Source of the DNA: Microbulbifer hydrolyticus
Lineage (GTDB): Bacteria > Pseudomonadota > Gammaproteobacteria > Pseudomonadales > Cellvibrionaceae
Reading direction: 5' to 3'
Assembly: GCF_009931115.1 (NCBI RefSeq)
Contig: NZ_CP047491.1
Location: forward strand, 2,307,501-2,371,500
DNA length: 64,000 nt
Part shown: positions 27,257 through 34,270 of the stretch, piece after piece
Layout of the letters: each line of letters starts with the position of its first letter
Position numbering within the stretch: position 1 is the first letter of the stretch
Notes under the pieces: model-generated
The model's input: only the letters and a program-made list of their open reading frames with translations
Database searches by the model: none
Told to the model about the DNA's origin: nothing
Made by a program: the position numbers and the translations under genes

Positions 27257-27319
27257 GCCCGGCAACTATGCTGCCGGGCAGTGCCACAAGGCGGATTGCC
27301 CGGGTACTGGCTACCCGGG
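27257..27319. terminator. Two hairpins between convergent sdaA and rsmJ
   Basis: GCCCGGCA-7 nt-TGCCGGGC at 27257-27279 and CCCGGGTA-5 nt-TACCCGGG at 27299-27319, the second overlapping the rsmJ stop. Neither has a run of T, so they may act as roadblock or 3'-end stabilising hairpins rather than classic intrinsic terminators. Confidence 0.5.
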
Positions 27320-28120
27320 GATGCCGTGCCGGGTATACACATCAAATCTTCCGGATTTCCCTTCAAACCTCAGGCTCGGTTTTTCACCAGCCAGGTCCGG
27401 CGCCAATCGCGGGCGCTTGACCACGGTACGGTAATAACAGGCCGCCAGTGCAGGGGCCAGCAAGCCATCGGCGTCTTCGTCGCTGCCCACAATCTGGTGG
27501 AACGCGACCATCTCCTTTTTCACCTTGGCGCTTTTCTCCCGGCTCGGAAACATGGGGTCCAGATAAATCACCGGAATTGACTCCGCACCCTGCTCCGCCA
27601 GCCAGGCGGTGGCACTATCCACCAGCGGCTCCAGCAGCAGGCGCGCGGCAATCGGGCCCAGCTCGCGATCAGTGAGTGCGGCCTCCTGCAGCCGGCGCAC
27701 CCCGTCCTCGAGCAGCGCATAGACCACCGGATTGCGTTCCAGCATTCGCACTTCACAACCGACAGATGCCAGTACAAACGCATCCCGCCCCAGGCCCGCC
27801 GTGGCATCCAGTACTTGCGGGTAAAATCCACTGCGAACTCCCACAGCCTTGGCGATCTGCTGTCCCTTACCGCCACCAAACTTGCGTCGATGGGCCACGG
27901 CGCCCGAGACAAAATCCACTGCCACCGGCCCCGGCGCCTTGCGCCCGGTCGCGCACAACTGCAGGCTCTGCCCTCGCTTTAGTACAAAGGGTGCATCGTC
28001 GATCAGTTTCTCCGGCGTTTCACCGAGATACGGCAGCTTTAGCTGAGTCGCCAACGCTTCGGCCTGACTACAGAACTCGGATTCTGCAGCCGTAACAGCC
28101 AATGGCAAGGTTGAAGGCAT
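27311..28120 (-). CDS. rsmJ: 16S rRNA (guanine1516-N2)-methyltransferase
   Basis: Methylates G1516 of 16S rRNA. Diagnostic stretches are [63 protein letters not shown] (SAM motif I), [20 protein letters not shown] (the catalytic DPMFP loop) and [17 protein letters not shown]. 269 residues, slightly longer than E. coli RsmJ. Start ATG 28120. Lies 34 bp downstream of the SpoIIAA-like gene on the same strand. Confidence 0.96.
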   Translation of the reverse strand: MPSTLPLAVTAAESEFCSQAEALATQLKLPYLGETPEKLIDDAPFVLKRGQSLQLCATGRKAPGPVAVDFVSGAVAHRRKFGGGKGQQIAKAVGVRSGFYPQVLDATAGLGRDAFVLASVGCEVRMLERNPVVYALLEDGVRRLQEAALTDRELGPIAARLLLEPLVDSATAWLAEQGAESIPVIYLDPMFPSREKSAKVKKEMVAFHQIVGSDEDADGLLAPALAACYYRTVVKRPRLAPDLAGEKPSLRFEGKSGRFDVYTRHGIPG

Positions 28121-28153
28121 TGAGGAGGATATCCGTCGCTTAAAGCGGGGAAT

Positions 28154-28522
28154 TTAACCGGGATGGCTCAGCCATTCCAGTGCTGAAGCCTCCTCGGAAC
28201 CGGGAAAAGGACGAACTTCCGCGGAAACGAAGTGGTTGAGAAGCTGGGGCATAAAGCCCAGGAGGGTGTTGTCTGAAAGTACCGCAATTCGGTGAAGGTG
28301 GCGGTGCTGATTGCGGGTAAACACGCAGTGGGAGACCAGCGCCGCAAAATTCTGCCAGCCCCGATAATGACGGGCATCAATCAGTAGCCCCTGCAGGTAT
28401 CCATGCTGACAGATGACCGGATCCACCTGCGCCGCCAGCGCACGAAACTCCGCAGGCCGCAGGTCTGCCACCGGGCGGATTTCAAGAATATCGTGATCGT
28501 GATGCCAACAGTGCTCAATCAT
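28154..28522 (-). CDS. SpoIIAA/STAS-like protein (DUF3478 type)
   Basis: A 122-residue single-domain protein, starting MIEHCWHHDHDILEIRPVADLR at ATG 28522; a GTG four codons upstream is possible. The pattern of a short beta strand, then LRPAEFRALAAQVDPVI, LQGLLIDARHYRGWQNFAALVSHC and IAVLSDNTLLGFMPQLLNHFV matches the small STAS-fold family found in many proteobacteria. It lacks the serine phosphorylation setting of true anti-sigma antagonists. Function unknown. Followed directly by rsmJ. Confidence 0.8.
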   Translation of the reverse strand: MIEHCWHHDHDILEIRPVADLRPAEFRALAAQVDPVICQHGYLQGLLIDARHYRGWQNFAALVSHCVFTRNQHRHLHRIAVLSDNTLLGFMPQLLNHFVSAEVRPFPGSEEASALEWLSHPG

Positions 28523-28566
28523 GGCCTGACACAAATTCGTAACTACTTGTTTAAGCGTAGAAAAGA

Positions 28567-28598
28567 AAAAGGCCGCGAACCAGTCGCGGCCTTTTTTT
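28567..28598 (-). terminator. Rho-independent terminator
   Basis: GGCCGCGA-ACCAG-TCGCGGCC stem with an A-run on the left and a T-run on the right, so it can work in both directions. In the minus direction it ends the 28629-29057 transcript, separating it from the SpoIIAA-like/rsmJ unit. Confidence 0.9.
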
Positions 28599-28628
28599 GT
28601 CAGAGACTATTGAACTGTTAGCCAGCCA

Positions 28629-29057
28629 TTACTGTGGTTCATCTCCGGTTTTGTCTTCGTCTTCACCGCGCAACTTGTCCATGGCGTCTTCCGCGGCATC
28701 TTTGGTGGCCTCACCGGCATCTTCCAGCGCGTCGCCGGCATCTTCGGCGGCATCTTTGAGCACCTCACCGGTGTCCTCCGCTGCATCTTTCACGGCATCA
28801 CCAGCATCGCGGGCCGCGTCTTTGGTTTCATCGAGTAACCCGCTGTCGGAGGACTGTGGGTCTTCTGTCGTCGGAGCCACGTCGTCATTGTCCTGAGGCA
28901 TCGTCGGATCAGCGTCCATATCCGGTGGCGTCGTACTTTCCGTGGCTGGTTTTTCCATGTTGTCGTAGGCATCGTCGACAGCGTCGTCCGATTTCTGCGA
29001 CATGAAATAGCCGATGATCAACAACAGAATAATCAGTGGTAGCAGTAGTTTTTTCAT
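28629..29057 (-). CDS. Membrane-anchored acidic repeat protein, LEA-like (142 aa)
   Basis: Residues 1-20 (MKKLLLPLIILLLIIGYFMS) form a membrane anchor. A disordered acidic region rich in Asp, Pro and Thr follows (25-72). From residue 75 onward are near-regular repeats of the DAAEDAGDALEDAGEAT type, period about 11, giving amphipathic acidic helices. Such helices occur in LEA and apolipoprotein-like proteins, but the match is by composition and no domain is certain. The periplasmic or cytoplasmic side is not settled. It has its own terminator and no operon partner. Confidence 0.7.
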   Translation of the reverse strand: MKKLLLPLIILLLIIGYFMSQKSDDAVDDAYDNMEKPATESTTPPDMDADPTMPQDNDDVAPTTEDPQSSDSGLLDETKDAARDAGDAVKDAAEDTGEVLKDAAEDAGDALEDAGEATKDAAEDAMDKLRGEDEDKTGDEPQ

Positions 29058-29373
29058 ATACCCAATGACCCCTGGTCAGCTTTAGAGAGTTCAGAACGAT
29101 GGAGAGCAACCCGGTGAGTTACTCGGGGATACACCCGACACTTTGCTCCGCCGTTACCGGTTGGCGCCACGCCCTACTTCGCAGAAACCGTGATTGCGGA
29201 AGAAGTGGACGCCAATACTGATAAGAATAATCTTCAACGGGCACACTTCAAGGAACAATGTTCCATTATTCAAGTCTTTATGCTTCTAAAAGACCCCGGG
29301 CATATTCAGTGAGAGTCTATATGGTACTGATTTCTGTGCTGCCTGACGCCCCTTGCCCGGCCAGCCTTGCCGG
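29058..29373. other. Intergenic stretch with a short inverted repeat
   Basis: 316 bp without a supportable gene, upstream of the LEA-like gene and downstream of the NTR-like gene (both minus). GGAAC-AAT-GTTCC at 29252-29264 is a small perfect inverted repeat that could be an operator. Nothing else was identified. Confidence 0.4.
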
Positions 29374-29958
29374 TCACCCTTGATAGTACCGATCCAGTTG
29401 CACCAGCAGGCTGGCAGCCTCGGCGTCTTCGATCGCAGCCTCGCAACTGGACAGCTGCAGGCGCCCCCGGGTATCCGATTCAGCAAAAATGAGATATTGC
29501 GCGCCGCGCTTCAATTTGTGGTCACAGTCGTCCAGTGTCAGCCGGAAAGCGATCAGATTACTCGACTCCCCTTTCCACACCTTCTGCGCTACACCGGAAT
29601 ACACGTAACCGAGGATGGCCACCATTCCAGGCTCCGACAGCGCATTATCAACCATGCGATGAACCCCGGTTATTTTTACTCGGGCCACCAGTTCGGAATT
29701 GTGGATACGGCTGTAAACCGCATCGTCCACCTTCTCTATTACTGCGCCAGGCTTTATCCCCGGAGGGGCCAGCCCTTCGGAGGAGGATTCCACTGCTACT
29801 ACCTTGCGCCCGCTTTCGAGTGCGGCGGCGGAAATATCGGAATCCTGCCGCGCATGCAGTACCTCGGCAGGAAGAAGTAGGAGTGTGGAAAGTAGCAGAA
29901 AATACAGCCCGGGCTTCGCAGTCCCCCTGGCTTGTGCGCGTAAATACATGTCAGCCAT
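29374..29958 (-). CDS. Exported protein, possible NTR/TIMP-like domain
   Basis: I choose ATG 29958 because CAGGGA precedes it at proper spacing; the frame opens 10 codons earlier. A signal segment PGLYFLLLSTLLLLPAEVLHA ends near residue 42. The mature part includes SELVARVKITGV, a YVYSGVAQKVWKG segment, then IAFRLTLDDCDHKLKRGAQYLIFAESDTRGRLQLSSCEAA. The pattern of a beta strand, V-x-KG, a Cys-bearing strand and YLIF is like bacterial proteins assigned to the netrin/TIMP fold. That is an inference from motif shape. Function unknown; probably periplasmic. Confidence 0.6.
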   Translation of the reverse strand: MADMYLRAQARGTAKPGLYFLLLSTLLLLPAEVLHARQDSDISAAALESGRKVVAVESSSEGLAPPGIKPGAVIEKVDDAVYSRIHNSELVARVKITGVHRMVDNALSEPGMVAILGYVYSGVAQKVWKGESSNLIAFRLTLDDCDHKLKRGAQYLIFAESDTRGRLQLSSCEAAIEDAEAASLLVQLDRYYQG

Positions 29959-30003
29959 AACGATCCCTGCCATAACTGCCCCTGTCATTATTTATGGGCA
30001 ATA

Positions 30004-30029
30004 AAAAAGGGCGCCGAAGCGCCCTTTTA
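30004..30029 (-). terminator. Rho-independent terminator of the OmpA-lipoprotein gene
   Basis: GGGCGC-CGAA-GCGCCC hairpin flanked by A-run and T-run, so bidirectional. It lies six bases beyond the stop of the 30035-30685 gene. Confidence 0.92.
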
Positions 30030-30034
30030 TCTTG

Positions 30035-30685
30035 CTACTGCAGCGGCAGCAATTCCAGCTCTACGCGACGGTTGGCCTGACGACCGGCGTCTGAGTCATT
30101 GCCGGCGATGGGATAACGCTCACCGTAACCCACTGCCTGTACACGACCAGCAGCAACACCACGGGTGGTGAAGAAATTTGCCACGGACTCGGCGCGACGC
30201 TCACTCAGGTTCTGGTTGGTTACGTCGGAACCGGTGCTGTCGGTGTGGCCACTGACACGGATCGCGGTTTTATCGAATTCGTTCAGTACCAGGACAACGG
30301 AATCCAGGGTGTCATAGAAATCGTTACGGATTTCGTAGCGGTTGGTGGCGAAAGTAATGTTACCCGGCATGATCAGGCGAATGTTGTCACCCTCACGCTG
30401 AACACGTACACCAGTGCCTTCCAGGCGCTGGCGGAGGGCCATTTCCTGACGATCCATGTAGTAGCCAATACCGCCACCGATGGCAGCGCCACCCAGTGCG
30501 CCAGTGATGGCACCCTTCTTGCGGTCGCTCTTGCTGGAAGTGGCTGCACCAATGATGGCACCTGCAACTGCACCGGCGCCGGCGCCTTTGGCTGCATTGC
30601 TGGTTTTACTTTCCTGGGTGTAGGGGTCCAGAGTGGTACAACCTACCAGTGAGCCAAGGGCAAGAATTGCTACCCATTTTTTCAT
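30035..30685 (-). CDS. OmpA-family outer-membrane lipoprotein (YiaD-like, 216 aa)
   Basis: Start ATG 30685 preceded by AGGAG. The lipoprotein signal MKKWVAILALGSLVGCTTLD has lipobox LVGC. Residues 32-80 are a glycine-zipper region (AKGAGAGAVAGAIIGAATSS, GALGGAAIGGGIGYYMD) that can insert in membranes. The C-terminal OmpA/Pal peptidoglycan-binding domain runs from about 105 to 215. Its signatures are VSGHTDSTGSDVTNQNLSERRAESVANFF, GYGERYPIAGNDSDAGRQANRRVELEL, with the Asp and Arg that bind diaminopimelate. Likely links outer membrane to cell wall. Frame extension upstream to 30778 is not coding. Confidence 0.93.
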   Translation of the reverse strand: MKKWVAILALGSLVGCTTLDPYTQESKTSNAAKGAGAGAVAGAIIGAATSSKSDRKKGAITGALGGAAIGGGIGYYMDRQEMALRQRLEGTGVRVQREGDNIRLIMPGNITFATNRYEIRNDFYDTLDSVVLVLNEFDKTAIRVSGHTDSTGSDVTNQNLSERRAESVANFFTTRGVAAGRVQAVGYGERYPIAGNDSDAGRQANRRVELELLPLQ

Positions 30686-31325
30686 TAAGCTTCTCCTAGC
30701 GCTTTTAATAATCAGGGTGAAAAATCGGCGATCGGGTGCAGTATCCCTTCCAGTAGCTGACTGGAAGCTGAACCACACGCGCCATGGGCACGAAGACTAT
30801 GCGCAAAGTCTCCGCAGGTCCACCGCCGATTTCCCAAAAATGACGCTGCGTGCATTCTGGGACCGCATTCGATCGGATCCCGTAAAACTCATCGTCCCAG
30901 CACATCGGCCAGAGCATCCAGATATTGGACGCTGACCCAACCAATTCCGCGCACCATTCACGCCGGTGATTGAAATCGAACTGATTTGGCCCGCGTAATA
31001 ATGGTGTGCCCGCGTGTAATTCACTCTTCCACAAGATCTGTGGATAACTTTGTGCATGAATCCAGAAAAGACCACGCCAAGCCCCACAAACCCTTGCCCC
31101 CAGCAATTTGGGCACTTTTTGGCCCGTTATATTTAAACTTTTAAAATCAATAAGTTACGACGCAGGCAGACTCGGAGGTGGCCGATGGAAGCGGCGCGAA
31201 CTATGCACACCGTTAGCGCACGCGCATGTGGAAAAAATCTTGTCAAGCGTTAACAGGCGCTGAAAAAACGAAAATCTGAAAATTTCCAGAAACAGAAGTA
31301 GAAATACGCGCAGGGTTGGAAGTGT
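30686..31325. other. Long intergenic region upstream of the OmpA lipoprotein gene
   Basis: About 640 bp with no clear gene. A minus-strand frame at 31115-30705 (136 codons) stops 20 bases before the OmpA lipoprotein start; it is unusually rich in Trp and Cys and is probably not coding, though it cannot be excluded. The plus-strand frame at 30633-30935 overlaps the start of the lipoprotein gene and looks spurious. The 31120-31320 part is AT-rich, includes a 17-bp copy of a sequence near 4796, and is a likely promoter region. Confidence 0.5.
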
Positions 31326-31556
31326 TTAGTAGTGCGGCGGTTTTTCCTCGTCAGGCTTGAACCCCTTCTGCACCTCGAATGACAGATCCTGGTATTTCTC
31401 CGTCATTTCTTTGACGCGCCCGACCAGTGCCCGGATCTGTGCATCCTGCGACGTAATCACATCATTCAGCTGAGCCAGGGTGTCTTCCTGAAAAGCCAAC
31501 CGGGTTTCAAGCTCCTCCACCCGCGCCACCAGCTCTTGTTGATCTTCCACACTCAT
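31326..31556 (-). CDS. slyX: SlyX family protein
   Basis: 76 residues. An N-terminal coiled coil of heptads (LVARVEELETRLAFQEDTLAQLNDVITSQDAQIRALVGRV) is followed by a short tail ending EKPPHY, the invariant SlyX C-terminus (PPHY). Role unknown; in enterobacteria it sits near the slyD prolyl isomerase gene, which is not the case here. It follows the beta-lactamase-fold hydrolase gene by 17 bp, so the two may be co-transcribed. Confidence 0.93.
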   Translation of the reverse strand: MSVEDQQELVARVEELETRLAFQEDTLAQLNDVITSQDAQIRALVGRVKEMTEKYQDLSFEVQKGFKPDEEKPPHY

Positions 31557-31573
31557 GGTTTACCTCCGCCAGC

Positions 31574-32719
31574 TCACAGCAGGCTGTACAGACAATTCTT
31601 CAGACCAACGGCGCGCTGATCCATAAACAGGCTCTGCCCCATTCGCGAAGTGACATACCCGAAGCCCAGCTCAGCTTTAGGGTCGGCAAAACCGACGCTG
31701 CCGCCGGCACCGGGATGTCCAAACCCGGACTCGCTCCCGAAGTGCAGGTCTTCCGCCGGGGACGACTTCAGAAACCCGCATCCAAAAGCCACTTCCGCCT
31801 GAAGTATGGCGTCCTGCCCTCGGCTCTGCTCCGCGGTGGTTTCACGCAGCAGCGCTGCGGGGAGCAGCTTCGGATCCTCACTGGCGAGATCGCCGTAGAT
31901 CGCCGCCAGGTCGCGCGCACTGAAATGCCCGTTGGCGGCGGGGATCAACGACTTTCGCCACTGTTCGCCGTTGGTGCCCATCATCAGGGTAACGGGGTTG
32001 GTGAACGCGGTAGCCACCGGCCCCTGCCGGTCTTCCTTGATCGAGCGACCGATCGCGTTATCACGTAATTCCGGTAGAGGCTTTTTCAGAGGGCCGACAT
32101 CCGCAATGGACGAGGACTGGTGTCCTTCAGCGCCAAAGCCGCCATCCAGGCCCAGCGGCTCCGAGATACCGCTGCGATACAGCGACATCAGCGGTTGGCC
32201 ACTGGCTTTTTCAATCAGTCCACCCACAGTCCAGCCATACAGAAAAGGCGCGTAGCCCTGCCTGGTGCCGGGTTCCCACCAGGGTTCCGTGGCGGCGACC
32301 TTCTCAAGAGCACCGGCCCAGTCGTAAATCAGATCGTCCGCCACCCGCTCACGGAAGGCGATGACACCGGCACGATGGCACAGCAACTGGCGACCTGTGA
32401 CCGCGGCTTTGCCGGCCTCGGCAAATTCCGGCCAGTAGTGCGCCACCGGCACGTCGAGGTCCAGATTGCCCGCCGCCACCTGTTGCAGCGCAATCAACGC
32501 AAGTACCCCCTTGGACGATGAGAACACGTTGGCGAGCGTATCTTCCTCAAACGCGCGCTCCCCCTGGCGATCGGCGTGTCCGGCCCACAGGGAAGCGATC
32601 TCCTCGCCCTGGTGTACCGCACAGAATGAAGCGCCCACATCGCCGTGATCGCGAAAATTGGTGGCGAAGGCGTCGTACAGGGCTTCGAAGCCCGGGGCGC
32701 AATATCCCTGAATATCCAT
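31574..32719 (-). CDS. Serine hydrolase, class C beta-lactamase/EstB-like family (381 aa)
   Basis: A penicillin-binding-protein-like fold hydrolase, probably an esterase. The catalytic tetrad S-x-x-K is Ser67-Lys70 in ANVFSSSKGVLAL. The tyrosine motif is probably in RQGYAPFLYGWTVGGL (near 160). There is a glycine-rich strand near the end (FGHPGAGGSVGFADP), with HPG in the place of the KTG triad, as in esterase-type members. No signal peptide, so it is cytoplasmic, unlike resistance beta-lactamases. Located upstream of slyX on the same strand. Confidence 0.9.
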   Translation of the reverse strand: MDIQGYCAPGFEALYDAFATNFRDHGDVGASFCAVHQGEEIASLWAGHADRQGERAFEEDTLANVFSSSKGVLALIALQQVAAGNLDLDVPVAHYWPEFAEAGKAAVTGRQLLCHRAGVIAFRERVADDLIYDWAGALEKVAATEPWWEPGTRQGYAPFLYGWTVGGLIEKASGQPLMSLYRSGISEPLGLDGGFGAEGHQSSSIADVGPLKKPLPELRDNAIGRSIKEDRQGPVATAFTNPVTLMMGTNGEQWRKSLIPAANGHFSARDLAAIYGDLASEDPKLLPAALLRETTAEQSRGQDAILQAEVAFGCGFLKSSPAEDLHFGSESGFGHPGAGGSVGFADPKAELGFGYVTSRMGQSLFMDQRAVGLKNCLYSLL

Positions 32720-32867
32720 TGGGGTCGGGTACCAGTTTCTGTGGGGTTATACGGAGCTGACAGCCTCCGAAGAGGCGGCGGGTTGAATCGGGCGCAAGGA
32801 TAGCGGATAGGAACAGGGCTGTTAAGCTCGCGCCCGAGAATTTGCCCGGCGCTGGCCCGCGCGCCGG

Positions 32868-33701
32868 TCAATCTTCGGTGAGGGGTTCAAAGTCCTCTAA
32901 TTTGTAACCGCAGTGCTTGCAGTACTCGGAATCTGCATCGTGTCCGGCACGGCCACAATTGTGACAGCGCGCCAGCTGTTTCTCACGGCCCAGCTCGTGC
33001 GCCAGCTCGGCGGTCACAATCCCTGTGGGTACCGCAATGATGGAATAGCCGATCAGCATGGTCATGGAGGCAATCGCCTGCCCGAGGGGCGTATGCGGGG
33101 TAATATCCCCGAAGCCTACGGTAGTGATGGTGACGATTGTCCAGTAGATACTTTTGGGAATACTGGTGAAGCCGTGCTTTGGCCCTTCCACGATGAACAT
33201 GATGCTGCCGAATATGATGCAGATCACCAGCACACTGGCGTAAAAGACCAGAATACGCCGCCGCGCCTGCCACAGAGAACGGATCAGCAGGTTGGCATCA
33301 CTCAGGTAGCGTACCAGCTTGAGGATCCGGAAGATCCGCAACACCCGCAGCAGGCGGATCACCATCAGGTAGGTGGCTCCGGTGAAGATCAGTGCCAGAT
33401 AACTGGGCAATATCGCCAGCAAGTCTACTACGCCATAAAAACTGGAAATATAGGAGCGACGGTCCCTGGCACAGTACACCCTCAACAGGTACTCAACGGT
33501 AAACAGCCCGGTGAAAAACCATTCCAGGGTGAAGAAAATGTCCCCGTAGCGGACCCACCAGCTCTCGACCGATGCCAACAACACCAGCACGACGCTGACC
33601 AGAATGGTCCAGATCAGGACAACGTCAAAATACTTACCCGCCGGCGTATCGGTGCCAAAAATCACTTCGTTCAGCCACTTGCGGGTACCTGTCAGGGCCA
33701 T
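32868..33701 (-). CDS. Voltage-gated potassium channel with C-terminal zinc ribbon (277 aa)
   Basis: Six membrane helices. The S4 voltage sensor is visible as LMVIRLLRVLRIFRILKLVRYL (Arg/Lys every third residue, near 125) and the pore loop as IYWTIVTITTVGFGDITPHTPLG, whose TVGFGD is the K+ selectivity filter (GFG variant). After S6 a short C-terminus carries CHNCGRAGHDADSEYCKHCGYKL: Cys246, Cys249, Cys261 and Cys264 form a likely zinc ribbon. Such a ribbon on a bacterial Kv-type channel is uncommon in textbook members but is seen in ion-transporter homologues of marine gammaproteobacteria. Start ATG 33701. Confidence 0.92.
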   Translation of the reverse strand: MALTGTRKWLNEVIFGTDTPAGKYFDVVLIWTILVSVVLVLLASVESWWVRYGDIFFTLEWFFTGLFTVEYLLRVYCARDRRSYISSFYGVVDLLAILPSYLALIFTGATYLMVIRLLRVLRIFRILKLVRYLSDANLLIRSLWQARRRILVFYASVLVICIIFGSIMFIVEGPKHGFTSIPKSIYWTIVTITTVGFGDITPHTPLGQAIASMTMLIGYSIIAVPTGIVTAELAHELGREKQLARCHNCGRAGHDADSEYCKHCGYKLEDFEPLTED

Positions 33702-33912
33702 TCAGTCTTTTCCTTATACTCGGGGGTTCATGCAGTGGCGAGTGGCCAACCTCCGTTATTCTAGCCGACAAAGCCGGTTTTCCTGCAACCCTGAGAACCT
33801 CACCGCCCTACCCGGCAGCTACAGTGGACACAGCAAAGCCCCCCTTTTCCTACGCCGCACCCATCGGCTATCCTTGCGCCGGCATACACAATCCACACGC
33901 CAAAGTATCAGT

Positions 33913-34236
33913 ATGAGCAGCAAAAACAGACTGGTTTATTCCACAGACCGTGGCCGAATCAAGGACTCCCCCGCAGAGGAAAAACGCCACCAGGGCGACG
34001 GCATTGTCCGTATCCAGCGCGAGACCAAAGGGCGCAAGGGCAAGGGTGTCACCTGCGTGCGGGGGGTGGACGGGACCGACAGCGAGCTCAAGTTGCTGCT
34101 GGCAGAGCTGAAAAAGCGCTGCGGCTGTGGCGGTGCCCTGAAAGATGGCGTCATCGAGATTCAGGGCGACAAACGGGAAGAAGTGAAAGCGGTGCTAGAG
34201 ACCAAAAACTACAAGGTGAAACTGGCCGGAGGGTAA
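33913..34236 (+). CDS. yciH: SUI1/YciH-family translation factor-like protein
   Basis: 107 residues, homologous to eukaryotic translation initiation factor eIF1. Signatures: SSKNRLVYSTDRGRI at the N-terminus, then VRIQRETKGRKGKGVTCVRGV and the SUI1 core LAELKKRCGCGGALKDGVIEIQGDKREEVKAVLE. Start ATG 33913; the frame is open for 100 codons upstream but that part has no coding character and overlaps the channel gene on the other strand. In E. coli it can affect start-site fidelity in vitro. Divergent from the K+ channel gene. Confidence 0.95.
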   Translation: MSSKNRLVYSTDRGRIKDSPAEEKRHQGDGIVRIQRETKGRKGKGVTCVRGVDGTDSELKLLLAELKKRCGCGGALKDGVIEIQGDKREEVKAVLETKNYKVKLAGG

Positions 34237-34270
34237 ATTCCGGCCGGGAATGACGCTTTTTTGAGCGAGA

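Noticed and set aside
28629-29057. CRISPR-like or DNA tandem repeat in the acidic repeat gene
   Set aside because: The repetition is at the protein level with loose DNA similarity and no spacers.
30705-31115. 136-aa minus-strand ORF before the OmpA lipoprotein gene
   Set aside because: Rich in Trp and Cys, no ribosome site, no family. Kept as a note in the intergenic feature because third-position GC is moderately high.
33604-33912. N-terminal extension of yciH by about 100 codons
   Set aside because: Overlaps the channel gene on the other strand and has Arg/Ser-rich non-coding composition; SUI1 proteins begin near the ATG at 33913.
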